Positions 20,314 to 31,800 of a DNA stretch of 64,000 nucleotides are shown here, in pieces. This DNA is from Pseudomonas triticifolii (lineage in GTDB: Bacteria > Pseudomonadota > Gammaproteobacteria > Pseudomonadales > Pseudomonadaceae). The position numbers and the translations under genes were made by a program. Within the stretch, counting starts at the first letter, position 1. Every line of letters starts with the position of its first letter. The notes beneath the pieces were generated by a model that saw nothing but the letters and a program-made list of their open reading frames with translations, was not told the origin of the DNA and did no database searches. The stretch is taken from positions 1 through 64,000 of the forward strand of contig NZ_JACONV010000007.1 of the NCBI RefSeq assembly GCF_014358015.1. Direction: 5' to 3'.

Positions 20314-20762
20314 GTGGGAGTGAGCTTGCTCACGAAGAGGCCGGCACATCAGCTGAAACAGTAGCGCCCGAACCACAGCTTTCGCGAGCAAGCTCGCTCC
20401 CACGAAGTGCACGCGCACACTCCCAGTGGGAGCGGACTTGTCCGCGAATAGATCGGTAAATTCCTCCCCGTGGGACCGGGCGGCGCTCCGCCTGTCCGCG
20501 AATGGGCGGTGTATTCAGCCGAAGTGGTGCGTCTGGAAGGCAGTCTTCGTGGACAAGTCCACTCCCACAGGCTGAACGCCGGTTTCAGCCGGTGGAAGCA
20601 AGCCTGCTCGCCCGAGGGAGCGGACCGGGCGGCGCCCCCCTTGTCCGCGAATACTATGGTTCAGCCGCTGAATATGTGTCGGATGTACCGGCCTTTCGCG
20701 GACAAGTCCGCTCCCACTGGCTGAAACCGGTTTTCATCCAGGCAGGAGTGGACCGGGCGGCG
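20314..20762. repeat. REP array, about seven units
   Basis: Units alternate in orientation: 20314-20336 (+), 20381-20403 (-), 20426-20448 (+), 20470-20502 (+, altered), 20546-20568 (-), about 20614-20650 (+, altered), 20695-20717 (-). They form three or so inverted pairs. The altered units carry GACCGGGCGGCG inside the palindrome (20474-20485, 20623-20634), and the same 12 bases recur at 20751-20762. The array fills the gap between convergent trkA and the acyltransferase gene; no gene is visible in it. Confidence 0.88.
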
Positions 20763-20778
20763 AGGTTGAAGCGCCAGA

Positions 20779-21666
20779 TCAATACCAGCGCTTCTCACCC
20801 TCGGGACGTTTCTTGAAGCGTTTCATGGTCCACATGTACTGGCTCGGGTACGCGCGCACGTATTTCTCGACCACTTTACTCATCGCCGCTGCCGAGGTTG
20901 CGGTGTCGGTGCTGTACATCGCTTCAGGCGCGGCTTCCAAAACAACCTTGTAACCCGAACCGTCCGGCAGGCGCATGGCGTGCAGGAAGACGCCGACGGC
21001 TTTGCCGCCTGCCAGCATGTTGGGCACGAACTTGCTGGTCAGGGCCATGGTGCCGCAGAAGGGCACGAAGATGCCGGCGGACTCTGCCGGTTCCGGGTCT
21101 GCCGGAATGCCGACCGAGCCACCCTTGCGGACTTCCTTGATGACGCTGAGGATGCCTTCTTTAGTGGACGCCGCCACGCGGTTGCCCAGTTGAACCCGCT
21201 GCTTGCGCAACAAGTCATCCACGGCCTTCAACTTGGGCGGGCGGTAGAAGATGATCGGCTTGCACTGGCTGCAATAGAAGTGGTTGAGCACTTCCCAGTT
21301 GCCCAGGTGGCTGGTGATGCCGACCACGCCCTTGCCGGACGCCAGCGCATCCTTGAGCACGTCGAGCCCTTCGACTTCGCGCACCAGATTGATCGATTTC
21401 TGAGCAGGCCAGATCCACGCGCAGGCGCTCTCGGTCAGGGTCTTGCCGATGTCCATGAGGCTTTTGCCGACCAGCTTTTCAAGCTCAGGCCCGCTCAGCT
21501 CGGGGAAGCATTTGGACAGGTTGATCCGCGCCACTTCGCGCGAACGGTTGGGAAGTTTCCACATCAGCCAGCCAATGGCGGTGCCGACCCACTGCACGGC
21601 GCGCCAGGGCAGAAGTGCAAACAAGCGTAACGCCCCGACCATCATGGCGCCTTTGAACTTTTCCAC
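20779..21666 (-). CDS. lipid A late acyltransferase (LpxL/HtrB family)
   Basis: A 295-residue membrane-anchored acyltransferase that adds a secondary acyl chain to lipid A. There is an N-terminal hydrophobic anchor (residues about 8-35), the catalytic HLGNWE box (HX4E), the substrate-binding IFYRPPKLKAVD loop, and KEGILSVIKEVRKGGSVGIPADPEP. GTG is the start, with GGGAG upstream. The family is clear; which acyl position it modifies cannot be told from sequence alone. Confidence 0.9.
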   Translation of the reverse strand: MEKFKGAMMVGALRLFALLPWRAVQWVGTAIGWLMWKLPNRSREVARINLSKCFPELSGPELEKLVGKSLMDIGKTLTESACAWIWPAQKSINLVREVEGLDVLKDALASGKGVVGITSHLGNWEVLNHFYCSQCKPIIFYRPPKLKAVDDLLRKQRVQLGNRVAASTKEGILSVIKEVRKGGSVGIPADPEPAESAGIFVPFCGTMALTSKFVPNMLAGGKAVGVFLHAMRLPDGSGYKVVLEAAPEAMYSTDTATSAAAMSKVVEKYVRAYPSQYMWTMKRFKKRPEGEKRWY

Positions 21667-21703
21667 AGATCACTCCCGGATTCTTGAGGCAGGCATTGTA
21701 CCT

Positions 21704-22255
21704 TCAGCGGCTCAGGATCGCGTACCGATCGCAATCGACGGTGTGGTCCATCACCATACCGCTGGCCTGCATGTAGGCGTAACAAATGGTCGGACCGACA
21801 AAGGTGAACCCGGCCTTTTTCAGCGCCTTACTCATGGCTTCGGCTTCGGCGGTAATGGCGGGCACTTCGCTGCGGTCCTTGAAGTGGTTGATCTTCGGCT
21901 GATCGCCAACAAAGGACCAGAGCAGGCCGACCGGGTCTTTCAGCGCCAGCCAGGCCTTGGCATTGGTGCGCACGGCCTTGAGCTTGAGGCGGTTGCGGAT
22001 GATGGTCGGATCGAGCATCAACGCGTCGATTTCAGCATCGGTCAGTTGCGCCAGACGCTCGGCATCGAAACCGAACAGCACCTCGCGATAACGGGCCCGG
22101 CGCTTGAGAATCGTGATCCAGGAAAGGCCGGCCTGGAACCCTTCGAGCAAAAGCAACTCGAAGAGCTTCTGCGCGTCGCGCAGCGGCACACCCCACTCCT
22201 GATCGTGATAGGCGATGTAAAGGGGGTCTTCGTTGCACCAAAAGCAGCGTGTCAT
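21704..22255 (-). CDS. tag: DNA-3-methyladenine glycosylase I
   Basis: A 183-residue base-excision enzyme releasing 3-methyladenine from DNA. The zinc ligands typical of Tag are present: Cys4 and His17 ([20 protein letters not shown]) and the C-terminal His and Cys in [13 protein letters not shown]. The helix-hairpin-helix-like core includes [16 protein letters not shown]. It is divergent from glyQ across about 80 bases. Confidence 0.96.
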   Translation of the reverse strand: MTRCFWCNEDPLYIAYHDQEWGVPLRDAQKLFELLLLEGFQAGLSWITILKRRARYREVLFGFDAERLAQLTDAEIDALMLDPTIIRNRLKLKAVRTNAKAWLALKDPVGLLWSFVGDQPKINHFKDRSEVPAITAEAEAMSKALKKAGFTFVGPTICYAYMQASGMVMDHTVDCDRYAILSR

Positions 22256-22334
22256 AGGGCTCCCGAGAGTGGACGTGCAGCCGAATCGGGTATACTCCCG
22301 CTCTTTGAATCGCAGCCCAGCACAGGTGAAATTT

Positions 22335-23282
22335 GTGAGCCAGCCTACGCCAGCCGTGCGTACCTTCCAAGACTTGATCCTCGCCCTCCAGCAATACTGG
22401 GCAGAACAAGGTTGCGTGGTACTTCAGCCCTACGATATGGAAGTAGGCGCCGGCACCTTCCACACCGCCACGTTTCTGCGCGCCGTAGGCCCGGAAACCT
22501 GGAATGCCGCCTACGTTCAGCCAAGCCGTCGTCCTACTGACGGCCGCTACGGCGAAAACCCGAACCGCCTGCAGCACTACTATCAGTTCCAGGTGATCCT
22601 CAAGCCGAACCCGGACAACTTCCAGGAGCTGTACCTGGGCTCGCTCAAGCACATCGGCCTCGATCCGCTGGTGCACGACGTGCGTTTCGTCGAAGACAAC
22701 TGGGAGTCGCCGACGCTGGGCGCATGGGGTCTGGGCTGGGAAATCTGGCTCAACGGCATGGAAGTCTCGCAGTTCACCTACTTCCAGCAAGTGGGCGGCC
22801 TTGAGTGCTACCCGGTGACTGGCGAGATCACGTATGGCCTGGAACGTCTGGCCATGTACCAGCAGGGCGTGGACTCGGTTTACGACCTGGTCTGGGCTGA
22901 CGGTCCGTTCGGCAAAGTGACTTACGGCGATGTGTTCCACCAGAACGAGGTGGAGCAATCGACGTACAACTTCGAACACGCCAACGTCGACAAACTGTTC
23001 GAGCTGTTCGACTTCTACGAAAGCGAAGCCGCGCGCCTGATCGAACTCGAGCTGCCATTGCCGGGTTACGAAATGGTCCTCAAGGCCTCGCACACCTTCA
23101 ACCTGCTGGATGCCCGTCGCGCCATTTCCGTGACCGCGCGTCAGCAGTACATCCTGCGTGTACGCACCCTGGCGCGCTCGGTGGCTCAGGCGTATCTGCA
23201 AGCCCGGGCCAGACTTGGCTTCCCGATGGCACCGCCCGATCTACGCGATGAAGTGTTGGCTAAGCTGGAGGCTGCACAATGA
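22335..23282 (+). CDS. glyQ: glycyl-tRNA synthetase alpha subunit
   Basis: A 315-residue subunit of the bacterial alpha2-beta2 glycyl-tRNA synthetase, containing the class II catalytic core. GTG 22335 ([15 protein letters not shown]) is taken as the start, with AGGTGAA just upstream, because it gives the usual length; the frame is open further upstream. Key stretches are [49 protein letters not shown] in segments, and [20 protein letters not shown]. Its stop overlaps glyS by four bases. Confidence 0.97.
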   Translation: MSQPTPAVRTFQDLILALQQYWAEQGCVVLQPYDMEVGAGTFHTATFLRAVGPETWNAAYVQPSRRPTDGRYGENPNRLQHYYQFQVILKPNPDNFQELYLGSLKHIGLDPLVHDVRFVEDNWESPTLGAWGLGWEIWLNGMEVSQFTYFQQVGGLECYPVTGEITYGLERLAMYQQGVDSVYDLVWADGPFGKVTYGDVFHQNEVEQSTYNFEHANVDKLFELFDFYESEAARLIELELPLPGYEMVLKASHTFNLLDARRAISVTARQQYILRVRTLARSVAQAYLQARARLGFPMAPPDLRDEVLAKLEAAQ

Positions 23283-25333
23283 GTGCTCAAGATTTTCTGG
23301 TCGAACTGGGCACCGAAGAACTGCCACCCAAGACCCTCAGCTCCCTGGCAGACGCGTTTCTGGCAGGTATCGAGAAGGGCCTGCAGAGCGCAGGCCTGAC
23401 GTACAGTGCCAAACAGGTCTACGCCGCGCCGCGTCGTCTGGCCGTGCTGATCACCGAGCTGTCCACACAGCAGCCAGACCGCAGCGTCAATCTGGACGGT
23501 CCGCCGCGTCAGGCTGCGTTCGACGCTGACGGTAACCCGACTCAGGCTGCCCTGGGCTTCGCCAAGAAATGCGGCGTGGACCTGAGCGAAATCGATCAGA
23601 GCGGGCCGAAGCTGCGTTACAGCCAGAACATCGTCGGCAAGCCGACCGTGTCGCTGCTGCCGACCATCGTCGAAGACTCGCTGAACGACCTGCCGATTGC
23701 CAAGCGCATGCGCTGGGGCGCTCGCAAGGAAGAGTTCGTGCGTCCGACCCAGTGGCTGGTCATGCTGTTCGGCGATCAGGTCGTCGATTGCACGATCCTG
23801 GCTCAGACGTCGGGTCGTCATTCCCGTGGTCACCGCTTCCATCACCCGGAAGATGTGCGTATCTCCTCGCCTGCCGGTTACCTGAGCGACCTGCGAGCCG
23901 CCAATGTGCTGGCCGACTTCAACGAACGTCGTCAGATCATCAGCAAGCGCGTCGAAGAGCTGGCCACCCAACAGGAAGGCACCGCCATCGTGCCGCCAAG
24001 CCTGCTGGACGAAGTGACCGGCCTGGTCGAATGGCCGGTTCCGCTGGTGTGCTCGTTCGAGGAACGCTTCCTTGAAGTGCCCCAGGAAGCACTGATCACC
24101 ACCATGCAGGACAACCAGAAGTACTTCTGCCTGCTGGATGCCGACGGCAAGCTGCTGCCGCGCTTCATCACGGTCGCCAACATCGAGAGCAAGGACCCGG
24201 CGCAGATCATCGCCGGTAACGAGAAGGTGGTCCGCCCACGCCTGACCGACGCCGAGTTCTTCTTCAAGCAGGACAAGAAGCAGAAGCTGGAAACCTTCAA
24301 CGAGCGCCTGAAGAACGTCGTGTTCCAGGCCCAGTTGGGCAGCGTCTACGACAAGGCCGAGCGCGTGTCGAAGCTGGCCGCCTACATCGCACCACGCATC
24401 GGCGGCGACGCCCAGCGTGCGGCGCGTGCGGGTCTGCTGTCCAAGTGCGACCTGTCGACCGAAATGGTCGGCGAGTTCCCGGAAATGCAGGGCGTGGCGG
24501 GTTACTACTACGCCAAGGCCGACGGCGAAGCCGAAGACGTGGCACTGGCGCTCAACGAGCAGTACATGCCTCGCGGCGCAGGTGCTGAATTGCCGACCAC
24601 CCTGACCGGTGCGGCCGTCGCCATTGCGGACAAGCTCGACACGCTGGTGGGCATTTTCGGTATCGGCATGCTGCCCACCGGCAGCAAAGACCCCTACGCA
24701 CTGCGTCGTGCAGCGCTGGGCATCCTGCGCATTCTGATCGAGAAGAAGCTGGACCTGGACCTGATCGAGACGGTGAAATTCGCCGTCACCCAGTTCGGAG
24801 CCAAGGTCAAATCGGCCGGTCTGCCGGAACAGGTGCTGGAGTTCATCTTCGACCGTCTGCGTGCGCGTTACGAAGACGAAGGCGTCGAAGTGGCCGTGTA
24901 CCTGTCGGTTCGCGCGTTGCAGCCAGGTTCGGCGCTGGATTTCGATCAGCGTGTGCAGGCCGTTCAAGCCTTCCGCAAGCTGCCACAGGCTGCTGCGCTG
25001 GCAGCGGTGAACAAGCGCGTCTCGAACCTGCTGAGCAAGGCCGAGGGCAACATTGCCCAGACCGTCGAGCCCAAGTACTTCGACAACGCCAACGAGTTCT
25101 CGCTGTATTCGGCCATCCAGCAAGCCGACCACGCTGTGCAGCCAATGGCCGCCGAGCGTCAGTACAGCGAATCGCTGGCGCGTCTGGCCAGTCTGCGTGA
25201 GCCGGTCGATGCCTTCTTCGAAGCCGTGATGGTCAACGCCGAAGACGCCAACGTACGTGCCAACCGCTATGCGTTGCTGGCCCGTTTGCGTGGCCTGTTC
25301 CTGGGCGTTGCCGATATCTCGCTGCTGGGCTGA
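23279..25333 (+). CDS. glyS: glycyl-tRNA synthetase beta subunit
   Basis: A 684-residue subunit that recognises the tRNA and is needed for activity. The family start [13 protein letters not shown], the middle [12 protein letters not shown] and [14 protein letters not shown], and the C-terminal [14 protein letters not shown] are present. The ATG overlaps glyQ (ATGA), giving coupled translation and balanced subunits. Length is normal for Pseudomonas. Confidence 0.97.
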   Translation: MSAQDFLVELGTEELPPKTLSSLADAFLAGIEKGLQSAGLTYSAKQVYAAPRRLAVLITELSTQQPDRSVNLDGPPRQAAFDADGNPTQAALGFAKKCGVDLSEIDQSGPKLRYSQNIVGKPTVSLLPTIVEDSLNDLPIAKRMRWGARKEEFVRPTQWLVMLFGDQVVDCTILAQTSGRHSRGHRFHHPEDVRISSPAGYLSDLRAANVLADFNERRQIISKRVEELATQQEGTAIVPPSLLDEVTGLVEWPVPLVCSFEERFLEVPQEALITTMQDNQKYFCLLDADGKLLPRFITVANIESKDPAQIIAGNEKVVRPRLTDAEFFFKQDKKQKLETFNERLKNVVFQAQLGSVYDKAERVSKLAAYIAPRIGGDAQRAARAGLLSKCDLSTEMVGEFPEMQGVAGYYYAKADGEAEDVALALNEQYMPRGAGAELPTTLTGAAVAIADKLDTLVGIFGIGMLPTGSKDPYALRRAALGILRILIEKKLDLDLIETVKFAVTQFGAKVKSAGLPEQVLEFIFDRLRARYEDEGVEVAVYLSVRALQPGSALDFDQRVQAVQAFRKLPQAAALAAVNKRVSNLLSKAEGNIAQTVEPKYFDNANEFSLYSAIQQADHAVQPMAAERQYSESLARLASLREPVDAFFEAVMVNAEDANVRANRYALLARLRGLFLGVADISLLG

Positions 25334-25343
25334 CAAGGGGTCG

Positions 25344-25901
25344 ATGTTGAAACTGCTGATACTGGATCGGGACGGGGTGATCAACCATGACTCCGACGCT
25401 TATATAAAGTCGGTGGAGGAATGGAGACCCATTCCCGGCTCGATCCAGGCGATCGCAGCGCTGAGCAAGGCCGGCTGGACGGTGGCAGTGGCCACCAACC
25501 AGTCCGGCATTGCCAGAGGTTATTACGACCTGGCCACCCTGGACGCCATGCACGCGCGGTTGCGCGGGCTGGTGGCCGAGGAGGGTGGCGAGGTTGGTTT
25601 GATCGTCTATTGCCCGCACGGGCCAGACGAAGGCTGCGACTGCCGAAAGCCCAGGCCCGGCATGTTGCAGACCATCGCCCGACATTACGCAGCAGACCTC
25701 AAAGGTCTATGGTTTGTGGGCGACAGCAAAGGTGACCTGCAGGCGGCTTTGGCCGTCGATTGTCAGCCTGTTCTGGTGAAGACCGGCAAAGGTCAGAAAA
25801 CCCTGACCGGTGACGTGCCGAGCGGCACCCTTGTTTTTGACGATCTGGCGGCGGTTGCCGCAGAACTTATCCACACTAGTGTTTCGCCGAACAATCCATA
25901 A
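25344..25901 (+). CDS. gmhB: D-glycero-D-manno-heptose 1,7-bisphosphate 7-phosphatase
   Basis: A 185-residue HAD phosphatase in the ADP-heptose pathway for LPS inner core. The catalytic loop LDRDGVINHDSD holds both Asp residues. The zinc-binding loop CPHGPDEGCDCRKPRPGM and the acidic GDSKGDLQAA motif complete the active site. ATG 25344 follows AAGGGG, ten bases after glyS, so it is probably co-transcribed. Confidence 0.95.
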   Translation: MLKLLILDRDGVINHDSDAYIKSVEEWRPIPGSIQAIAALSKAGWTVAVATNQSGIARGYYDLATLDAMHARLRGLVAEEGGEVGLIVYCPHGPDEGCDCRKPRPGMLQTIARHYAADLKGLWFVGDSKGDLQAALAVDCQPVLVKTGKGQKTLTGDVPSGTLVFDDLAAVAAELIHTSVSPNNP

Positions 25902-25955
25902 GTTCGGCTCGAAGCGCTCAAGGAGCGGGCACCTGCCCGTACGGTAAACGTAACT

Positions 25956-26726
25956 ATGTCGATCATCCAGGCAATCAGGACTTTCTTCTTCTACCTGTTG
26001 CTGGGCAGCAGCTCGCTGCTGTGGTGCACGCTGAGCTTTTTTATCGCGCCATTCATGCCGTTCAAGGCTCGCTATCGATTCATCAACGTCTACTGGTGCC
26101 GCTGCGCCATCTGGCTGACCCGTGTGTTCCTTAATATCAAGGTTGAAGTCACCGGCGCCGAGAACGTTCCGAAAACGCCCTGCGTGATCATCTCCAACCA
26201 TCAGAGCACGTGGGAAACCTTCTTTCTGTCGGCGTACTTCGAGCCACTGAGCCAGGTGCTCAAGCGCGAGTTGCTCTATGTGCCGTTCTTCGGCTGGGCA
26301 ATGGCGATGCTTCGTCCGATTGCCATTGATCGCGACAATCCCAAGGCCGCCCTCAAGGAGATCGCCAAGAAGGGCGACGAACTGCTCAAGGATGGCGTTT
26401 GGGTGCTGATCTTTCCTGAAGGCACGCGCGTACCTTACGGCCAGGTCGGCAAGTTCTCTCGTGGCGGTACGGCACTGGCCGCCAATGCGGATCTGCCGGT
26501 GCTGCCGATCGCGCACAACGCGGGCAAGTATTGGCCCAAGGAAGGCTGGGCCAAGAAGCCGGGGACCATTCAGGTGGTGATCGGCGAGCCCATGTACGCC
26601 GAAGGCACAGGCCCGCGCGCCATTGCCGCCCTCAATGAACGTGTTCAGACCTGGAATGAAGAAACACAACGCGCACTGGGCTCGCCGGCCGCACCGGTAT
26701 CGAGCAGCGAGAAAGTGCCAGCGTGA
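25956..26726 (+). CDS. plsC: 1-acyl-sn-glycerol-3-phosphate acyltransferase
   Basis: A 256-residue membrane acyltransferase making phosphatidic acid. An N-terminal hydrophobic helix (FFFYLLLGSSSLLWCTLSFF) is followed by the catalytic SNHQSTWE box (HX4E), the acceptor-binding FPEGTRVPYGQ, and AHNAGKYWPK. It lies 54 bases after gmhB. In related genomes this gene normally faces gyrB; here a 27 kb island separates them. Confidence 0.94.
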   Translation: MSIIQAIRTFFFYLLLGSSSLLWCTLSFFIAPFMPFKARYRFINVYWCRCAIWLTRVFLNIKVEVTGAENVPKTPCVIISNHQSTWETFFLSAYFEPLSQVLKRELLYVPFFGWAMAMLRPIAIDRDNPKAALKEIAKKGDELLKDGVWVLIFPEGTRVPYGQVGKFSRGGTALAANADLPVLPIAHNAGKYWPKEGWAKKPGTIQVVIGEPMYAEGTGPRAIAALNERVQTWNEETQRALGSPAAPVSSSEKVPA

Positions 26727-27105
26727 ATTTTGTGGATAACCTGTGCACCATTTTTGATAAACAGTCGAAAAGTGCGCGTAAGCCCTTCATTACATTGTTT
26801 ATTTCCTAAAGCGATTAGCGCCCTCCATACGTGCATAAGTTTTGGTGGTACATAAATAGCGCCTGCTAAGCAGGCCGGTTATTTAGACTCAATCCACCAA
26901 CGCGCACTCCTTGATGTGAAGAGCTTGCGTGACGCAGCTCACAAAAATGCCCTGTGTGTGGGAATTTTCTGAAATGTAAGCGGTCTGTTTCACGACGCTT
27001 ACACACGACGTCGCATTTTCGATCAGATACGTCGTCTTTCAGGGTCTATCAGGCCATTCCAGGCAGGCGGGTCATTCGCCTCCAGCATTTATTAACGGAT
27101 TACTT
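26727..27105. promoter_or_regulatory. plsC-tpsB intergenic region
   Basis: 379 bases without a gene. A GCCTGC-TAA-GCAGGC hairpin at 26861-26875 is followed by only a weak T-run, so it is at best a poor terminator for plsC. The rest is AT-richer and must contain the tpsBA promoter; inverted GACGTCG/CGACGTC-like motifs sit near 27008-27035. No binding site can be named. Confidence 0.4.
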
Positions 27106-28809
27106 ATGCTTGTCTCTAAAAGGACCTGGCAGATGCTCTGCGCTCTGCTTTTGGCTTCAGGCACCCTTGTGCCTGCCTATGCAGCAACGCCCGGCGAACA
27201 GGATCTGATCCGCGACCGTCAGGATCGCCTGCTGGAAGAGCAGCGTCGACGTCTGGAAGAACTCAAGGACCTGCCCGGCAAGCAGACCACGCCAACGACG
27301 CCAACGGCCCCCACCGACACACGCTGCTTCAACATCGACCGAATCGAACTCAAGGGTGCCGATTCACTGTCACCCAAAGAACGCGATCAATTGATCAAGC
27401 CCTACGCGGGCAAATGCCTGGGCGTCGCCCAGCTCAACAACCTGCTCAAGGCCATCACCGACCATTACATCGACAAAGGTCTGGTGACCACACGTGCCTA
27501 CCTGCCGCAGCAGGATCTGTCCAAAGGCGACCTGCAGGTTCTGGTCATCGAAGGCAAGCTGGAAAAACTGCGCAGTGACGCCAGCAGCGGCGTATCGGAT
27601 CGCGAGCTGGCCATGACCTTTCCCGGCCGCGAAGGCGATCTGGTCAACCTGCGCGAGATCGAACAGATGGTCGATCAGCTCAATCGTCTGCCCTCCAATC
27701 AGGCGCAGATGGAGCTGACGCCCGGCCAGGCCGTCGGCGGCAGCGATGTGGTGGTCAAGAACACCCCGCAAAAACCCTGGCGCGCCAACCTGTCGCGCAA
27801 CAACGATGGCCAGCGCAGCACGGGTGAACAGCAGTGGAATGCCGGTCTGGACTGGGACAGCCCATTGGGCCTGGCTGATCAACTGAGCCTGCGTGGCGGC
27901 CATGACGCCATCAGCGATCATCAGCAAACCTCGCGTAACGGCCTGCTGTCGTACAGCCTGCCATGGGGCTGGTGGACCTTCAGCTACCTGTACAGCGAAA
28001 GCGAATACCGCTCGAAAGGTCGGGGCGACGGCTTCAGCTTCAAGCAGACCGGCGACAGCCAGAACCACCAGTTTCGTGCCGAACGCGTGATTCATCGCGA
28101 TGCGGTCAGCAAGACCTCCCTCAACACCGGTCTGGCGTACCTGCGCACTAACAACTACATCAACGACGCCAAACTGGGCCCGAGCAGCAACCACATCACC
28201 GAGGCACAGTTCGGTATCAACCATGGTCGGCGTGTGGGTTCGGCGTTCGTCAACATCGACCTGGGCATGCAACAGGGCATCGGCGCGCTGGACGCCCAGG
28301 GCGACCATGACTCAGGTCCCGGCCAGCCCGATGCGCGCTATCGCAAGTACACCGGCACCGTCAGCTACCTGCATCCTTTCCGCCTGTTTGGCGAAAGCCT
28401 GACCTTCACCAGCCTGGCCACTGGCCAACGCAGTGAAGACGTCCTGTTCAGCCCGCAGCGTCTGAGCCTGGGCGGATCATCCTCGGTGCGCGGCTACAAA
28501 GACCAGTTTCTGGCTGGCGACAGCGGTGGCTACTGGCGCAACGAAATACGCTGGGCTCGACCGGTCACCGTTGACTGGCTACGTCCGGTGTTTGCCGAAT
28601 ACGGTGCCGCTGCCGGCTATGACCAGGGCGTGATCCGCAACAACCGCTACAACGGCGATGAACATGGTCGCCTGTCCAGCAACTCGTTAGAGCTGTTCAC
28701 CCGGGGCGAGCATGTCGCTGCGTCGGTGACCTTCGCTCACTCTCTGGAACGTCCTGACGTGGTCGAGCGCGAAGCGCCGATCTACTTCCGCATGGACTTT
28801 TTCCTCTAA
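27106..28809 (+). CDS. TpsB outer-membrane transporter (two-partner secretion)
   Basis: A 567-residue Omp85-superfamily transporter (ShlB/FhaC/CdiB type) that exports the adjacent TpsA. The signal peptide (LCALLLASGTLVPAYA) is followed by a charged N-terminal plug helix (RDRQDRLLEEQRRRLEELKD), two POTRA domains (residues about 65-215; CFNIDRIELKGAD and RAYLPQQDLSKGDLQVLVIE), and a 16-strand beta barrel. The barrel carries the diagnostic SVRGYKDQ motif near residue 465 and ends in the outer-membrane Phe signature YFRMDFFL. It is 38 bases upstream of tpsA. Confidence 0.95.
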   Translation: MLVSKRTWQMLCALLLASGTLVPAYAATPGEQDLIRDRQDRLLEEQRRRLEELKDLPGKQTTPTTPTAPTDTRCFNIDRIELKGADSLSPKERDQLIKPYAGKCLGVAQLNNLLKAITDHYIDKGLVTTRAYLPQQDLSKGDLQVLVIEGKLEKLRSDASSGVSDRELAMTFPGREGDLVNLREIEQMVDQLNRLPSNQAQMELTPGQAVGGSDVVVKNTPQKPWRANLSRNNDGQRSTGEQQWNAGLDWDSPLGLADQLSLRGGHDAISDHQQTSRNGLLSYSLPWGWWTFSYLYSESEYRSKGRGDGFSFKQTGDSQNHQFRAERVIHRDAVSKTSLNTGLAYLRTNNYINDAKLGPSSNHITEAQFGINHGRRVGSAFVNIDLGMQQGIGALDAQGDHDSGPGQPDARYRKYTGTVSYLHPFRLFGESLTFTSLATGQRSEDVLFSPQRLSLGGSSSVRGYKDQFLAGDSGGYWRNEIRWARPVTVDWLRPVFAEYGAAAGYDQGVIRNNRYNGDEHGRLSSNSLELFTRGEHVAASVTFAHSLERPDVVEREAPIYFRMDFFL

Positions 28810-28847
28810 TAACACCGTTTTTTCGACACTGCTTTGAGGTTGCTTAC

Positions 28848-31800
28848 ATGGATGTTAACCAGATGGCTCTGCTTGCCCGTCAGCCCAGTGATGCCCTGAT
28901 TGAACGCAAGCGTTTCTGGGGAGTGCCCAAGCGCGGCCTCGCGCTGATCCTGGCCAATGCCCTGTTCTGGCAGCCGCTGCTAGTGCAGGCCGAAGGCATT
29001 GTCGTGAGCGGGACGAACACCAGCGTCGGCCAGGCGGGCAACGGTGTGCCGGTGATCAACATCGCCGCGCCCAATGGCAGCGGCCTGTCGCACAACCAGT
29101 ACCAGCAGTACAACGTCGACAGCCAGGGCGTGATCCTCAACAACGCCACGCAAGCCACGCAGAGCACGCAACTGGGCGGCATCATCGTCGGCAACCCGAA
29201 CCTGGGCGGCAACGCCGCCAACACCATCCTCAACGAAGTGGTCGGGGCCAACGCCAGCCAGCTCAAGGGCTACACGGAAGTGGCCGGGCAGTCGGCGCGG
29301 GTCATCGTTGCCAACCCTTACGGGGTGACCTGTAACGGCTGCGGTTTCATCAACACGCCCCGTGTCACGCTGAGCACCGGTAAACCGGTCCTGGACAGCA
29401 ACGGCCAACTGGAACGTTTCAACGTTCAGGGCGGCAGCATCAGCATCGACGGCGTGGGGCTCAATGCCGACAACGTCGATCAGTTCGACATCATTACCCG
29501 CAGCACCAAAATCAACGCCCGGTTGCAGGCCCGCAAACTCAACATTATTACCGGGCGCAACGACGTCAACGACCAGACCCTGGAAGCCACCGCGCTGGCC
29601 GACGACGGCAGTGCCAAGCCGGAACTGGCCATCGACAGCTCCGCGCTGGGCGGCATGTACGCCGGTGCGGTGAAGCTGGTGGGTACCGAAGCGGGTGTCG
29701 GCGTGAAACTCGCCGGAGACCTGGCGGCCAGCGGCGGCGATATTCAGATAGACGCCAACGGCAAACTGACGATGGCCCAGTCCGCCGCCAGCGGCAATAT
29801 CGTTGCCAAAGCCCGCGACATCACCGTCACCGGCCCGGCGTATGCCGGCGGCCAACTGGCCCTCAGCGCCAGCGGCACACTGGACAACAGCAAGGACCTT
29901 GTGGCGGGCCAGGACATCGTTCTGCAAGCCGACCAACTCAAGAACACCGGCATCGTCGAATCGGGCGTCAACGCCGACAACACTCGCAACAAAAACGGCA
30001 CCCTGACCGTCAGGGCACGCAGCCTGATCAACCAGGGCACGCTGGCGGCCAGCAGCACCATGAGCGTCATCGTGGCCGATACGCTGGACAACCGGGCAGG
30101 CAAGATCCTCGGCGAAGGTACGCTGGACGTGAACGCCGCACGGCTCGACAACAGCAAAGGGCTGATCTCCAGCGCCGGTCGCCAGAGCGTCAACGTGAGC
30201 GGCAACCTGAATAACACCTCAGGTCAACTGGTGAGCGACGAAACACTGAGCGTATCCAGCGCGCGCCTGACCAACGAGGATGGCACCCTCAGCTCGGCAA
30301 AAGCGCTGACTGTCACCGCCTCACAACTCGACAACGACGCAAAAAGCCGGATCACCAGCGGAGACGCACTGACGCTCAACACGACCGTACTGAACAACCT
30401 GGGCGGACTGCTCTCCGGCTGGACGGGCGTAACACTGAACGCAGAGACGTTCGACAACACCGCAGGCACGCTGGTCAGCAACGCCAACATCACCCTGGAC
30501 CTGCTCGGCACGCTCACCAACACCAATGGCAACATTGTCAGCGGCGGCGACCTGCTGCTGCAACGTGCCGCGCAAGTGAACAACCAGAATGGACGCCTGA
30601 CCAGCAAAGGCGTGATGACGCTGCTCACAGCGGGTCTGGATAACCGTGGCAAGGGCACCGTCGCCGGCAGCTCCGTCACGATCACTTCCGGCGGCGCAGT
30701 CCAGAATGGCAACGACGGCCTGATCTACAGCCAGAGCGGCGCGCTTGATCTGACAGCCACAGCGCTGAACAACGACGGCGGCACCGTACAAAGCTCGACC
30801 AACGCGACCGTGAACACCGGCCGGGGTGCATTGAGCAACCTCGATGGCAGCATCACTGCGCAGAAGGGCGACCTGTCCGTCACCGGCGCCAGCCTGGACA
30901 ACCGCGCAGGCGTGCTTGCGAGCCTGACCGGCCAGCTGCGCACTGACCTGACCGGCATGCTGCGCAACGGCAGCCTGAACGCCAAGCGCGGTGCCATTCA
31001 AGGGCAGAGCTTGCTGCTGGTGGCTCGCGACAGCATCGATAACAGCGGCGGCGGCATTTCCGCACGCGCTGGCGATGCACAGATTCAAACGCCCCGTTTC
31101 GACAACCGCGATGGCGCGCTCTCGGCCGGAAGTCTGCTGCAGGTCCGCGGCAACAGCTTCGATAACCGCAGTGGCGAGGCGACGGGCTCGAACATTGACT
31201 TCGACCTGTCCGCCGCCTTGACGAACCAGCTGGGCATCATCGAAAGCAACAACGGCTTCACCCTCAAGGCAGCCAGCCTAGACAACACCCAGGGCAAGCT
31301 GCGCGCCCTCGGCACTGACGGCTCAAGCTCATTGACGGTGAGCGGCGCTCTGAACAACACCTCCGGCAAAGTGGAAAGCGCCAACAAGGATGTGAAGTTT
31401 GCACTGGGCAGCCTGATCAACAGCGGCGGTTCGATTCTGCACGTCGGCACCGGGGCGCTCGACCTCGGTCTGCCGCTGCTGCAAAACGCAGGCGGCAGCC
31501 TGACCACCAACGGCACCCTGAAACTGACAGGCGACACCTGGACCAACAGCACCACCCTGCAGGCGTCCAGCCTTGAACTGGACATCAAGACTTTCAGGCA
31601 ACTGGGCGGCGGCAAGCTGCTGGCCGGCAAAAGCTTCGTGGGCCGCGGCACCGACTGGACCAACGATGGCCTGATCGCCAGCGACGGTACGCTGGACGTG
31701 CGCCTGACCGGCGCTTACAGCGGCGCGGGCGGCATGACCAGCATCGGCAAGTTCGACCTGACTGCAGCGCGCCTTGACCTGACCGACGCCAAGGCGCGGC

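Noticed and set aside
20470..20762. Small plus-strand frames in the REP array.
   Set aside because: They are made wholly of REP sequence with no start context or homology.
23186..25384. A very long antisense open frame (about 730 codons) opposite glyS.
   Set aside because: It mirrors glyS codon usage, has no motifs, and such shadows are common opposite GC-rich genes. Similar ones opposite tpsA, trkA, gyrB and dnaA were also set aside.
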